Origin: Thelephora terrestris | Lineage: Eukaryota > Basidiomycota > Agaricomycetes > Thelephorales > Thelephoraceae | DNA length: 64,000 nt | Direction: 5' to 3' | Assembly (NCBI GenBank): GCA_015956445.1 | Contig: WIUZ02000008.1 | Span: 124,001 to 188,000 of the forward strand | In this document: positions 39,445 to 52,267 of the stretch, piece after piece | How positions within the stretch are numbered: position 1 is the stretch's first letter | Layout: each line of letters begins with the position of its first letter | The notes under the pieces: model-generated | Told to the model about the DNA's origin: nothing | Seen by the model: the letters and a program-made list of their open reading frames with translations, nothing else | Databases searched by the model: none | Program-made: the position numbers and the translations under genes

Positions 39445-39653
39445 TGCTATGCTTGGGAGATGGAGGCGTGCTTGACATTCACTTATCTCACCATGTGCTT
39501 CAATCCTTTTCCTTAGATACTTTTCTGCCCCAGTCTGCACCATGAAGGTGGTCATTAATAAATTTTCATATTTGACGTTGCCTCCCTATCAAGTTTGGAT
39601 CCTCCGTAGATCCGATGTCGACTTGGAGCTCCCCACACAAATGTTTTACAGAA

Positions 39654-39741
39654 GCATTAATGGGGTAGTGGTAACCTGGGTCGTTGCCACCAAACGGCGC
39701 GCAGCGTCGACCCGCCGGGGGTTCGATTCCCTCTTAATGCA
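39654..39741 (+). tRNA. tRNA-Gly (GCC) with 17-nt intron
   Basis: Cloverleaf read by eye. Acceptor stem GCATTAA pairs with TTAATGC (39734-39740, 7 bp), with discriminator A. D arm is GGGT/ACCT with loop AGTGGTA. Anticodon stem GGTCG (39679-39683) pairs with CGACC (39708-39712). The anticodon is GCC at 39686-39688. An inferred intron at 39690-39706 follows the base 3' of the anticodon, the canonical site. T arm is GGGGG/CCCTC with loop TTCGATT. A T-run at 39745-39751 fits a Pol III terminator. Mature length is 71 nt before CCA. Confidence 0.88.
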
Positions 39742-39902
39742 TGTATTTTTTGTTCTTGCACATTTTCCCCCCTCGGCATAAGCTTTCTCTCATCGTAAGG
39801 ACATGATAAGTTACATTCACTGCAATTTTCCTACAATACATATCAATACGTATCGCAGATACAACCTCGACTCCAAGGAATATGTGGGGCTACACCCATA
39901 AA

Positions 39903-41976
39903 TCACTGAGCTACAGAAGTCTGGCCCCCCCACGGAGACCCAGCAGCGTGGTGAGAGTCCCTGACAAGTCTCAGGGCGGCTTCAGACCGGGGCTTTACCA
40001 AACAGTTGAAAGGTACGGGATGCCTAAATCACCAGTCAGAAAGAACCTTATCTCCTGATCTTCGGACGAGAGCAGGCTTACCGCACAATTCCTTCCTCGA
40101 ACCTGACTTTCGATTCCACTTCGCCCTTTTCGTTTACACCGGGCTCAATATCGAACGTAGCGAGGATGGTCGCAATCCTCAAAAATATGGCGCGGTTCGC
40201 GAAGGGTTTTCCGGGACAGATCCTACGGCCGGAGCCGAAAACTCGATCATCAGGATCCCTCACCGATGAATCGAGCTTCCCGTCTTTCAAAAACCGTTCA
40301 GGGTTGAATCTGTGTGGTTCGGGGTACGCCACTGGGTCTCGGAAGAGCGCCCAGACGTTTTCCATGAATACTGTGCCTTTTGGTAGGTGATACCCCTTAT
40401 AGTCGTCATCTTCCCTCAACAACTTGGGAATGTTGATCGGTAACGGTACGTGCCACCTGTAGATCTCTTTGACTATGGCCCAGATGTAGGGGAGGTCGTC
40501 CTGGTCGGCCAGCGTGGGCAAACGGTCTCTTCCTAGAAGTTGATCAATTTCCTTCTGTGCTTTCTTTTGGAATTCGGGGTGGAGCGCCATCAGCATAAAG
40601 AAGACTTGTGAGATGGCCAGGGTCTGCCGGTTTCGGGGGGCTACTCAGCGAGGTGGAATGTAAACTTGAACCGAAGCACTTACCGCGTCAACTGCAGCTA
40701 TAGGGGCGTTATCGATTAAACCTATTCCGTGCGGAAAACCAGAGGACCTTACCGATATACAGGGAAGAAGTCGACATGCGGATGTCTTCTTCAGAGAACC
40801 CTCGTTTGCTCATATCATCCATACGATCCAAGCAAGTGGATGCGATCGACGCGTTTCTTGCGCTCCCGTTCTGTTAGACGGTGAGTGCAATCCAGCGAAG
40901 TCGTCAGGTAGACACACCTTCAGACACTCCTTGACGTATTCCAATGGACCATTGACGGCGAGCTCGAAGTCTTTCCGCGCGGCCTGCGCGGTATGTTGAA
41001 ACTTGGCTCCAGGGAACCACGATGGGACGTGTCTCACTACGTCAGACGCTCAGCAGGAGAAAAAATACTTTTTCGTTGACCCTTACAAATCGGGAAAGTA
41101 TCGACAAGGAAGGCTCCCGGAACTGCCACTTCTTCCATGACTTCCAACGCTCTTGATGCTGAGGTTAGGAAAGGGTCTTTATGCGACTTGACTTCGATTC
41201 CGTATGCCAGGGACATGACAATCGCGCCTGTTGTTCTGAGATCTCAGGTAAGCCGCTAGTCAGCCGGGCCTCCCGAAGTAAGGACTCACAACTTGAGATG
41301 ATCCCACAACTTGTCTGGGGACTCAGCGATGCGAAGGATCAGGTCGCGCGAGTAGTAGTGTTGTTGATCGTCGTAGGTGCTCGTCGCCCTTACGTTCAAG
41401 AATTCGTGGAGGAGCCGACGACTGGTCTTCCATCGATCCCCGTACTTTGCGAGAGGAAGAGACCACGCGTATGCACCCATCCTTGTCGCACGCCTGTGAG
41501 AACAAGGTCCGATGAACGTAGAGCGACCACGACTCACAGATCTATCATCGGGAAATGTGGCTGCAAATCGACAGAATTACTGAGCCGAAGTGGGGCGGAT
41601 TCAAAATCTACGTACCCTATCTGAATATAGTGTGGAACGTTTATCGAGCAAGTCCGACATTGCTTCGTTAGAGTTCAGGATGATGTGATCTGCGCCCAAG
41701 AAGTTCAGGTAGATCATGTCGGAATCTGGGGACGCTGATATCAGCTCGACGAACACCTACCGCAAAGCCGATCTACTCACTATACTCCCTCCCCATCGAC
41801 ATGGCAACTTGCCACAGCGGGACATCCTGTGGGACATCAAAGATATTTCCGACCACGGGATACCCTTTGGGTCCTGGGGGATATCTGGACCTGGAATTTC
41901 GTCTTCTTTTGTGCAAAAGATATAAAGAAGAAGCGATGACAAGAAAACCCGCCCCAAGGGATGATGGCGAAAACAT
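39903..41976 (-). CDS. Cytochrome P450, tandem copy A
   Basis: Microsomal heme-thiolate monooxygenase of the fungal CYP class with many short introns. The start at 41976 gives an N-terminal anchor (LGAGFLVIASSLYLL), basic residues and the proline hinge YPPGPKGYPVVGN. Later exons show the C-helix WALPLAKYG-like block (here VVSSSRKVRGS in a shifted shadow frame), the I-helix AAVDA followed by TLAISQVFF, ExxR in VKEIYRWHVPLP, FNPERF, and the heme loop FGSGRRICPGKPF with the Cys ligand. A last small exon beginning HPVPFNCLVKPRSEA ends at 39903. It is the near twin of 42656-44710. The I-helix position normally held by the oxygen-activating Thr is Ala in this copy. The substrate is unknown. Confidence 0.87.
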
Positions 41977-42655
41977 GGAGGGTGACCGGTGAGGGATGGG
42001 GGAGGGAAGGGTGTGACTAGAACCAGCCTGAACTTATACGATACGGTAACTGGTTCCGTTTTCGCGTATGACACGACATGGAACAAGCAACTTGTTGCCG
42101 AGTCTGCTCGCGCTGCGAAGACAATGGCGACTTACATCTAGTAACTTGAATTGACTGAACTCATGACGCCTTTCAGGTACTATAAGCGCCCACATTCAGT
42201 GCCTTATACCAAATGAGTCCAGTTCAGTTGATTCTCTGCTGGACTTGTGATTTCAGCTGGATATCAATGAGTTCAAGGACACATCACAGCGAGCTCGTCG
42301 AGTGAACATGACACGTCATTCCCATTTACCGAGGTCAGTGCTCTAGGATTTGACAGCCATCAGTGAACCAACCCCCTGGCTCGATTCAATTTGGGGTAAC
42401 GCTCATCGGCGAAAGGGAAAAACTTGCTTTTCATGCTTTTCGTGGTCTTTTTATTCACAACATAGCTTATATAAGTACGTACTACCTTGTCATTAGAAAA
42501 GGTCGATGCCTCCGGCGGAAGGACCTGACAAATAAAGCAGATCCATCTATTAACAACATCTACACACGAGTACATTCATAGAACAGGATCAATACACATC
42601 GCGGGTATGAACCCAACTCCATGGAAAAACGCGGGCCCGCTACAACATAAAGAAA

Positions 42656-44710
42656 TCAATAAGATACGGTCTGGGCGTCCCACGGAGACCCGACGACATG
42701 GTGGGAGTCCCTGACAAGTCTAAGGGCCGCTTCAGAACGGGGTTTTATCAAACATTTGAAAAGTTCGGGATGTCTAAATCACCGGTCAGAAAGAACCCTC
42801 ATCTCCGTCCGGAACAGACTTACCGAACAATTCCTTCCTGAAACCTGATTTCCGATGCCACTTCACCGTTTCCGTTTGCAGCGGGTTCGATGTCGAACGT
42901 AGCGAGGATGGTCGCAATCCTCAAGAATATGGCACGGTTCGCGAAGTATTTCCCAGGGCAGATCCTACGGCCGGAGCCAAAAACCCGATCACCAGGATCC
43001 CTTATTGACGAACCGAGCTTCCCATCTTTCATGAATCGTTCGGGATTAAATGCGTGTGGTTCAGGATACGTCACCGGGTCTCGGAAGACCGCCCAGACGT
43101 TTTCCAAAACTATCGCTCCTTTGGGTAGATGATACCCCTTATAGTCGTCATCTTCCCTCAACAACTTTGGTATGCTGATCGGTAATGGCACATGCCACCT
43201 GTAGATCTCTTTGAGTACGGCGGAGATGTAAGGGAGGTCGTCTTGATCGGCAAGAGTTGGCAAACGGTCTCCTCCTAGAAGTTGATCGATTTCCCCTTGT
43301 GCTTTCTTTTGAATTTCGGGGTGAACCGCCATTAGCAAGAAGAAGACTTGTGAGGTGGCCAGGGTCTACTAGCGTTGGGGCTAGTCAGTGGGATGGGGGC
43401 TTCACTTAGACCAAAGCCCTTACCGTGTCAACCGCAGCTATAGAAATTTCACCGATTAGCCTTGTTCCCAAAAAATTAGAGGTACTTACCGATATACAAG
43501 GAAGCAGTGATCATACGGATGTCTTCTTCAGAAAACCCTCGTTTGCTCAGATCATCCATGCGATCCAGACAAGTAGAGGCAATTGATGCGTTTTTCGCGC
43601 TGCCGCTCTAGTAGGTGGTGAGCGTAATCCGGTGAATTCGTTGGGCAGACACACCTTCAGACTGTCCTTGACGTAGCCCAGTGGTCCATCAACAGCCATC
43701 TCGAAGTCCTTCCGTGCGGCTTGGGCCGTGCGTTTGAACTTTGCTCCAGGGAACCACGATGGGATATGTTTCACTGTGGATGACGTTTAGCAGGAGAAGA
43801 TACGCTTTGTTTACTCTTACAAAACGGAAACGTGTCAACGAGGAAGGCCCCTGGGACCGTCACTTCCTCCATGAGATTCAGCGCTCTTGCCGCTGAGCAT
43901 AAGAACGGGTCTTCGTGCGACTTGATGTCAAATCCGTATGCCAAAGACATGACGATCGCACCAGTCGTTCTAGAATCTCGGATAAGCTACCGATCAGCTG
44001 GAACTCTCGGAACAAGAACTCACAGTTTGAGGTGATCCCACAAGTTGTCTGGGGACTCAGCGATGCGAAGGATCAGGTCGCGCGAGTGGTAATGTTGCTG
44101 GTCGTCGTAGGTGTTCGTCGCCCTTGCGTTCAAGAATTCGTGGAGGAGCCGACGACTGGACTTCCATCGATCCCCGTATTTTGCGAGCGGAAGAGCCCAC
44201 GAATATGCGCCCACCCTGTAGTTTGCCCGTGAGAACAAGGTTTAATGGATATAGTGCGAACACGGCTTACAGTTCTATCATGGGAAAATGTGGCTGCAGT
44301 TCAACGGGATTGAGGAGGCGAAGGAGGGCAGATTCCAAAGCTACGCACCCTATCTGAATAGATTTCGGAGCGCTTATCAAGTAAGTCTGAGATTGCTTCG
44401 TTGGAGTTCAGGATGATATTATCGGTGCCCAAGAAGTTCAGGTAGACGACATCGGAATCTGGAAACACCGATGTCAGGGACAACAAACACATGCCCCAGT
44501 GTTAATCCACTTACTACAGTTCCCTCCCATTGATACCGCAGCCTTCCACACCGGAACACCCTGGGGAACGTCGAAGACATTCCCGACCAAGGGGTACCCT
44601 TTGGGTCCTGGGGGGTACGGTAATCTGGACTTTCGTCGTCTTCTATGCACAAGATACAAGAAAGCGGTGATGACCAGAAAGATGGCCCCAAAGGGCGATA
44701 CAAGAAGCAT
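42656..44710 (-). CDS. Cytochrome P450, tandem copy B
   Basis: Second copy of the P450 at 39903-41976, same strand and same intron pattern. The start at 44710 (MLLVSPFGAIFLVITAF) gives a membrane anchor and the hinge YPPGPKGYPLVGNVFD. An in-frame earlier ATG at 44860 would add 50 residues but breaks the resemblance to copy A. I-helix AAVDT plus TLATSQVFF keeps the conserved Thr. ExxR is in LKEIYRWHVPLP, then FNPERF and heme loop FGSGRRICPGKYF. The final exon HPELFKCLIKPRSEA ends at 42656. Tandem P450 pairs in basidiomycetes usually serve secondary or xenobiotic metabolism; no partner enzymes are visible here. Confidence 0.88.
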
Positions 44711-46791
44711 GGTGGCAGGAAGGGAAAGAGGGTGTAATGAGACCATGCGGCCCCAACTAGAGATGTACGGCAGTGAACGTTCCCGACACCACTTGTTTGG
44801 GTCATCAGCCACTTGTAGCGAGGTTCGGTCAGGTTTGATCAGATCAGGTCTCGGGCTCATCCCCTGGGTCCGTTACACATGGCTGCGTTCGTATGATTAC
44901 GCCCAAACCCCTAACCGGCGGTTAGATATGTTTCCGGGTGAGCGGAGGTCGAATGGAAGGCTCGAGGCTCAGGTCCACACGATCTCCCTGGAATAGTGCC
45001 TCAGTAACATGAACAGTAGCTGACAAGCGCATCAAGTTTGGGTTTAGACTGTCTACCTAAGCCGGCGGTAGTTGAATAAGGAAACGAGGTTTCAACGCTG
45101 CAAATTTGTGTGTGACATGGTTACTCACAGGTGATGCCATGAACTGTGGATCACCCAGCGGCCCATATGAATTAAGCGCCACAGTGGCCACGACACCAGA
45201 TACAAAACAGTGCCTGCTGACAAAGACCCAGTCTTGTTTGACATTGGTTTTCGCCATAGGGCACGCGCTAATAGCGCAAGTGAACCGCGTTTCGTACCGT
45301 CGTTTGTTCAAGTTGTAGACTGAGAAGCAGACCGGGGAATGCCGATCCACCATTGATGTTGTCCATGTATAAGCTCGTGCGCACGCTGGTGATCATGCAA
45401 TCCTGCGCGCTGATCCTGTGGATATGCCAGATACGCCATAAATTGCGGACTTGTTTTACTCGGAACTGAACGTGCACGTCCAGGCTGGCTAGTTGACGAG
45501 TCTGAAGTTCTCACGCTCACTCGCACCCAGCTCTGCTTCCTTGACAAACTCACCCTCACCAAGGTCCTCCTTCTCGGAGACGTCTTGGCAGTCGGGCTTT
45601 CTCGCACGCGTTTTTCATCACTCACAGAACGCTAAATGCTGCAGGGGGTCTCTCCATCCGAGACCCTATCACACTCGACCTTATCACACTCATGTTCGGT
45701 GCAGGGGAACCACTCTCGTTACCCTGAAAACTATGGTCCTAGGTGCTACGACCAGGCGTTTCCGAACACTTCGGACCAACCACTGGACACGTTTCAGTGT
45801 GAAACGTGGAACGGTGGCGAGCCCAAGGTGCTGACTCTACACAGGGACGATTAGAGGGCCTGGCTTCGATGTTCACCTAGACAGCACGGTTATGGTCGGT
45901 CGCGACGTGGCTCTCATTTCCACTATCACACCCGGGGGAGGCTCGAGCTCACAGCATTAACGCCTGCGTGTTAGTAAGCGCGACGCCGTCGCCTACCTGG
46001 TGGAAAGACCTGCGCCTGCGGGAACCCGACCTCTGCCGGGTTCTTTCTCGGCCAGACGATCACTTCTGAGCGCTCTATTGCTGGCATTGCCATATAGTCA
46101 CCACGCCCAGCCTGAATTGAGTGCATGACTGGAGATTCTATACGGAAGCCCCCTGTTTTTAGGCCTTTTCCTGGATGTTATAAGGACCGAGGCCGACCAA
46201 CCGCCCATTCCACTTCGATATCTCCAGACCTCATTTCGGGGCACAACGTGGCTTTCCCGATCACCGCCGGTAGGGCGGCCGACGACATGTCCTCCCTCCC
46301 CACTCCCTCTCCCTTCAGCACCCCACGTGATTGATCTCAAGATGTCCCCCTCTCAGTGTTTACGCGTTACGCCTTGTCGAGGCGACACTCAATCAGCCGC
46401 CATGCTCACACGAGGACGCCTTACGTTAAGGACGACTGCACAAGATCTTCGTTTGTCCAGGTACAATCTAGGATAGCATACAACATTAAACCGAATCCTC
46501 ACTTTAGTTCCCTTGAAACTCTTGTCTCGTGGAGAACCCTGGACCGCACATGCGTAGACGAGTTTCGTGGGTGATTGATTGATTATCGGTTTCGCCTAAG
46601 CGTTCAGTCCTGAGAGACCAAGAGAGTACCACGTTTTCATACCAAGACACTGGGCATCTCTGCGCCTCGTTTCAGAGGCCCCTTAGTTCCTACATCCACC
46701 CGGAAAGCGACAGGAACCATTGGCAATCGTGGGACATGACTACCAAGCGACACGCCTCCAGCACATGTACAATTCAACCACTGTCGTTATT
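44711..46791. other. Intergenic, no supported gene
   Basis: About 2 kb with frames of up to about 165 codons on both strands, none recognised. A plus-strand stretch at 45690-45990 has a Cys/Tyr/Asn-rich frame (CSVQGNHSRYPENYG) and, after a shift, GRDVALISTITPGGGSS. This might be exons of a small secreted protein, but no signal peptide or splice path could be fixed. Confidence 0.4.
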
Positions 46792-49629
46792 CTACTCCAC
46801 AACCATCTCGTCGTCCTCATTTTCCCTCGGCCCACCAGCTCCGTCTTTCACCAACTCCGCCCACTTGGGATACACCCTCTTATACAAACTCATGCATACG
46901 GTATCCATTTGGTTCATCGATCCATCGAAGTGCGCTTTGAAGTACCCATGCGTTCCGAGACTTTCCTTGATGTGGCCTACCCTTCCGTGTTTCGTGTGCA
47001 GTTGGACGGGCTTGAAGTAGTTGATGTCCTCCCGGTTGAAAAACATGTACCGCACGGTGGCGGTCTTGCGGTGCAATTTGAAGGGATGTCCGGAGAGCAC
47101 TATCCGCTTAGCAATGACTCGTGTCGTATCCGGATGGATGAAAGTTCCCATCGCCACTAGATCTGGAACTGGGAGACCAATGTAACAGAGCGTCAGCGAT
47201 GCGCTGGCCAGCGAACTAAGACAAAACAGCGACCTTGAGATCCCTCATTCTCCCTCAACAGAATGCAAGGTTGTTTGCCGAAGACAACAGGTCCGTAGAT
47301 GGTAGCCACATTAGTGACCCCGTGCCGCAGGTACTTCTCGAATTTGTGCACATTGTTCTGCCCCTTTCCTCCACCCTTGGTGTGCTGACTGTAGATTGGG
47401 TTTACTCGAAGTCGCCGTGGGCCGATACACAACAAGAGAGGGTCCTAAGCCTACCGTCAACAACCAACGGGATAGAGAAAGCAGAAGAAAACCCACCTTG
47501 GAACGAACGGATCCTTCACATTCTGTGTTCCTCTGGACTGTGAAGTGTAGCACCGTCTTCTTATGTTCGTGCTTTAAGAGCCCAAAAATGACGAACGGTG
47601 CGCCAGGGTTGGAAGTAGAGGCTTCCTGAGGCACGTTTTTGAGATGTACGGTGACCCTCAAGCCAGGCTTTGACACACGTCACATCAGCGCCCGGCTAAG
47701 AAGTAAGCCACCGACGTACCTCCACTCCAGAACCCTCCTCAGCCTTTCGGAACGCGCTCCTCTCCGTCCGTTTGAAATCTTCAAACTGGAATATTCGTGC
47801 GTAGTCCCGTGGAAGGTTTTCGTACGGATCCCAAGGACTCGTCCTGAACGATCGTAACCCTCGATACCGTTGAAACCTCGTCCGTGCCGGAACGTCCATC
47901 GGTGTGTCGACCTCGTCGGGGAACTGCGCGTCTTCCTCTTCCTCCCGTTTTCGATCCCGCCATTTCTTCAGCCTCAAGCGCAGGATAAGTCATAGCGACG
48001 AATAGTGATGGATTTTGACGGAACGCTCACTGTTGTGTTTCTTCCTCCATATCGAGGTCCTGAAACGCCACGACACTCTTCTTACTCTCCACCTCCATCA
48101 ACTCCTCCATCGCCATCCCTTCTTCCTCCTCGCCATGCTCGCCATGTGCCTCGGCATCCATGCTTGCCGAGTCGTTATCATCTTTCTCATGGCCCTCTTC
48201 GTCACCTTCCTCATCCGAATCGACGATCCAGGTCGCTTGATACTCGCTCATTCCCTTCGGGATTCTCTTGACGCGTTTTGGCGTTGTACCGGCCTTGGCA
48301 TCAGGCAATGACGCCCCTCCTGCTGATTGTTCGAGACCGTTCATCTCCTCTTCCGTCGGCCACGTTTGCTCGTTTGCCAGGTCATCGGGGTCGTTCGTGG
48401 ATATCAGCGAATCAGCGGATTCCGGGTCCGGTTCTGCGAGGACTGCGGGTTCAATCTCGATCGCGTCGTCGCTAGAGTTTTTAGGATGGAAATGACTAGT
48501 GGGTGTGGACATGACCTGGGAAAAGAGGTTGGGGTATTCCATAGGCAAAAGGTGGATATAAGCGTAGTGCTCACGCATTGTATCTGGTAGTCACCGTGGC
48601 CAGGGATATGCACCAGCCGATCAGGAGATAGTTGGGATCCTCTAACATACCCCGTAACACTTAAAACACCCTCGCTCCAGACAACTTCCTCCCCCAATAT
48701 GTACGACCTGTTTTCTCTCCACCGTACACCACTTGGCTTGCCCTCACATAATGATCGTAACGCATTGAGCCGGTCCGAGGAGGAATGAATATCGTAGACC
48801 CGCGTTTGACTTGGGACAAAGTATTGGATGAAAGAAAGTAGCGATTTGAGCACTCCCCCTTTGGACTTTGGGTCGAAAGAAGCGTCTGGGTGGAAGGTTG
48901 TGACCACATCTGGGAGTCCCTGAGCTTGGAGAGTTCGCAGCAGAGTATCTCCACATTTGTCGACTTCCACCGTGGGCGACAAGACAAACACAACATAGTC
49001 TGCCACGCGGCAGGCGTCGAGGGCTGAGTATACATCACCATACCTGAGAGGGATGAACTGAAGAGAGGTTTTGAATCTCTCAGCGCTGTGAAAACGTTTT
49101 AACGTCTATTTCACAGTACGGGAACTTGATTTACTGACCTCATCCTCCAGGTCCCAACTTCGGGACATCCCTCTGCAGGTACATCCAAGACCTCAGCCAA
49201 CCCCTGGATCGTGCTCCTTGCAGAGACGTCGGGTGTCAACGGAATAACAGCAACAATCCTTGGTGTTCCATCTGATCCGGAGAACAATCGAGTGGCAGAT
49301 ATCAAAGCCTGACGCTTCTTCGCTTGAATTTGCTTTGCGTTATTCCGTCGATTCTGTCTCGCCTGGGCAATCGTCGCGGTTGAAGCTGACTTAAGCGACT
49401 GCCTCGCGGTCTTGCCTATATAAATTCAACCCTCTCGTCAACCCGAACAAAGGGGAACACCGTGGTGAATACCTTTAGCGGCGGTCTTGATGGAATGTTT
49501 TGTTGCGTGCTTCGACTTGAAGCGTTTGTTTTGCTATCGGCGGTTCAGTTATCTGGAGAGGAGGCTTGAGAATTGCAATCCTTTTACCTGTTTCAGAGTA
49601 GGCCGATGGTGGTGAGCTTCAGCACCCAT
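46792..49629 (-). CDS. TSR1: Ribosome biogenesis protein Tsr1
   Basis: Tsr1 is a GTPase-like but inactive assembly factor needed for 20S pre-rRNA processing and maturation of the small ribosomal subunit. The start at 49629, [14 protein letters not shown], splices to [15 protein letters not shown], the family's basic N-terminus. Next come [39 protein letters not shown] and the AARP2CN-like part with [10 protein letters not shown]. An acidic insert follows (48030-48540). The C-terminal Bms1/Tsr1 domain contains [48 protein letters not shown] and [19 protein letters not shown], ending at 46792. Multiple short introns are present. No P-loop is visible, as expected for Tsr1 rather than Bms1. Confidence 0.92.
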
Positions 49630-51125
49630 GGTGGTCACAATCTAATCAGCTTAGCGGAGGCTCTGGGTGAGGAGTAAAACTTGGAGATCGATCAAAATTT
49701 GAGCGCCCGTTCTGTCTTGCCTATAAGCTGCGCGTTCCCTAGGTCTGAAACTGAGGCTGGGTTCAAAAGTATTGGTTTTGGTTGCATCGAAGGTTGAAAG
49801 GCTTGAGGTGAAGTAAGTGTCGAATAAAAAGTTGATTTACTACTCATTCTTCTACACGTCTCTAACACTCACATCGTTATCGACAGAACAACGCCCCTAA
49901 AATACGATGGCTTATAATCGAACAAACTTTCAACGTCTCAGAAATCTTGAGGAAAAATTTACGAAGCCGACAGCCCCCTTTTCACCGCTTGGTCATGAGG
50001 CCACTTCGCCAATGCGACAGTACACACCTTCGAACTCGTATACTTTATCCCGAGTTCCTTGGTGATGCTCCTATCCAAACTGATCTGAGCCCTCTCAAGG
50101 CTGCAGGCTACGAACTGCTTGTTTCTCGTCTCCCGTCTAATATATACGGCTCCAACGCGAGAAACTCCGAGGTTCCGGTCGTCTAGCCAGACGGGTGGGT
50201 GCTGAGCCGCAAACGGATGGCCCATCCCTGTAGCCTTGGATCGGAGCGTTGACGATGGAAAGGCTTTCCAACGGATGGACCCACGACCCGACAATGTGTA
50301 CTGTACGAGGCACGTTACGGACCCGGGACTTATCGAAAACGACCGCGGAGGAAGATGTGTCAGTGACTACCCGCCTCACCGGCGGACTCTTTCACATATA
50401 TCCAGATCGACTGCGTTCCTTTGATGGCAGGAAGGACGACATCCCGTACAAAACTCGAGGTTGCCATGCTGGCAGGGACGGGCTTAACGAATTCTGCATC
50501 AGCCGCTGGCTCTTCGAATGGTCAGCACGAAGGCGGACTCGGATAACGATGTCTACGTCTTGCACGGCGTCATCAAACGCTGGGGGCGATGAGATCCCCA
50601 GTGATCACAACGCAAAACAGATCCCGGTGTCTTTCCCGACGGGGTTTCATTTCATTGGCCTTTGTAAGCGTAGCGCCACCCCGAAGGCGGCTAATCGGCC
50701 CGTAGATAGTTACGACTCAAAAACCCTTTTCCCCTCTAAGTTATATTTCGAATCCGTAGTGTACCCGGATCCCACTATTACATAATCTACCCTACAGTAT
50801 ATAAGGAGTCTAGGTAGAATGGGAAACGAGGACGCTTTCGAACGGTTCTACTCTGTGTGTTTACCTCGCTCGACTCAACTCACGTGATCTGGGAAGTCCA
50901 GCATCACTCCCGAGTTTCGCTCGAGGCCGAGAGTTCACATTTTTTTGAACCCTGAAGGAATCCTTGTCTACCAAGACAACACCAAAACCTCATCTCTCAT
51001 CTCTTTCTCTCTTTCTCATCTCTATTTTCTACGCTTCAAAACTCAAGAAAACACGCTCGACTTGATCACTCGAGTGTACCCAAAAACATCTCAATTTCCT
51101 ATCTTGGTAATTTCTATTTTCAGTC
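49630..51125. other. Region between TSR1 and the charged ORF; unassigned
   Basis: It holds the TSR1 promoter and, from about 50790, a TATA-like 'tatataagg' and a CT-rich stretch (50990-51050) that resembles a fungal 5' leader for the ORF at 51126. A 178-codon plus-strand frame (50249-50785) has no recognisable motif and is not called as a gene. Confidence 0.45.
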
Positions 51126-52169
51126 ATGGCAGGAACTGATGGTCGTCGATCCGCACAGGGCGGTCGAGTCAAACCCAGTTTCGAGTACAAGATAATCCCC
51201 GAAAACATAGGTGATCCTGGTCAGTCTGAAAAAGACTTGGGAACCAGGTGGGGGATTGGCGAAAACGCAGGACCGCGCACCGCGCGAAGGAGGGCAACCT
51301 CCCCGGTGTTACCGGGAGGCCTCAGGACCGGGACGGTTCCCGAAGGAACGGAGTCCCGACGCGCGAGCCTGGATCAACCTGTTTTGGGTACTGATCGGCC
51401 GCGGGAACCCCGCTTAGATCAAGCCTCCAAGGCCGATGATCAGCAGAAGAGCCTGGATCAACCGCCGAAAGGTGACACTGATCGGCCGAGGGGTAGCCTT
51501 GATCAATCTCCAACAGGGGATATTGATCGGCTCATAGGCCGCAAACGAGGCCACAGCTCAGAAGAAGAAGAGAGCTCGGATAGCTCTCAGGACGAGCAAA
51601 ACCCGGAGGGCGCAAGAAAAAAACCGGGGGGCGAGTCTGAAGGACTCGAGTACGCTGAGTCACGGGACGATCGGGAAGATTGCGGAAATCAAAGTACCGA
51701 TGACGAAAGCGGTAAGTCCGACGAGAGTGACACTGTCGGCCCCAACAGCTCGCGATACCGCTGGAAGCGGGTGTTTAGAAAGCCCTCTAAAAACGACGAA
51801 AGATCGGACGGCTCGAAGGACGTGGAAGATCTATTAAAAGGCCCGTCTTCTAAAGACGGAAGTAGGTACTTCCCAAAAGAATTCCACAATAGTGATGCGG
51901 ACGACGGTCCGGAGCCCGAACCTGATGAACCGAGTTTCGACGACCGCTTAAAGAGCGAGTTAATTAAATTGCTTGAGCGACGCGCCAAAAGAAAGGCTAA
52001 GAAAAAGAATCGCAAGGGCAAGGAACCCGTGAGGCCCAAGGGCTTCGATAATTTCATGTCTTCCGTTGTCGGACCCGAGGATTATCATTATTTATTTTAC
52101 GATTTTACGCACAATTTATACTCAACAGACTGGTCAATGGGTTATTTAAATGATTTAAATATTGTTTAA
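51126..52169 (+). CDS. Highly charged low-complexity protein (347 aa), possibly truncated
   Basis: Single open frame starting at 51126 after a CT-rich leader, family unknown. Residues about 80-140 contain an imperfect repeat of about 16 residues built on SLDQPxxGDTDRPRG. Acidic/Ser-rich and then basic (RRAKRKAKKKNRKGKEP) stretches follow. The GC-rich codon use changes abruptly to AT-rich at about 52075, so the last 30 or so residues (from GPEDYHYLF) probably come from the inserted AT-rich element. It may be the 5' half of a gene whose 3' part is at 60866-62028, or the first ORF of a retroelement. No domain supports a function. Confidence 0.5.
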   Translation: MAGTDGRRSAQGGRVKPSFEYKIIPENIGDPGQSEKDLGTRWGIGENAGPRTARRRATSPVLPGGLRTGTVPEGTESRRASLDQPVLGTDRPREPRLDQASKADDQQKSLDQPPKGDTDRPRGSLDQSPTGDIDRLIGRKRGHSSEEEESSDSSQDEQNPEGARKKPGGESEGLEYAESRDDREDCGNQSTDDESGKSDESDTVGPNSSRYRWKRVFRKPSKNDERSDGSKDVEDLLKGPSSKDGSRYFPKEFHNSDADDGPEPEPDEPSFDDRLKSELIKLLERRAKRKAKKKNRKGKEPVRPKGFDNFMSSVVGPEDYHYLFYDFTHNLYSTDWSMGYLNDLNIV

Positions 52170-52267
52170 TCCAGATAAGATTAGATAACAGAAATCTAAT
52201 TATAATCCATTGTAGATAAGATAAGATAAGGATCCTACAGATTAGATCAAGAGATCAGATAGCCATG

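Noticed and set aside
50249-50785. 178-codon plus-strand ORF
   Set aside because: No domain, no amino-acid bias typical of protein and no splice partners; overlapping frames exist on both strands.
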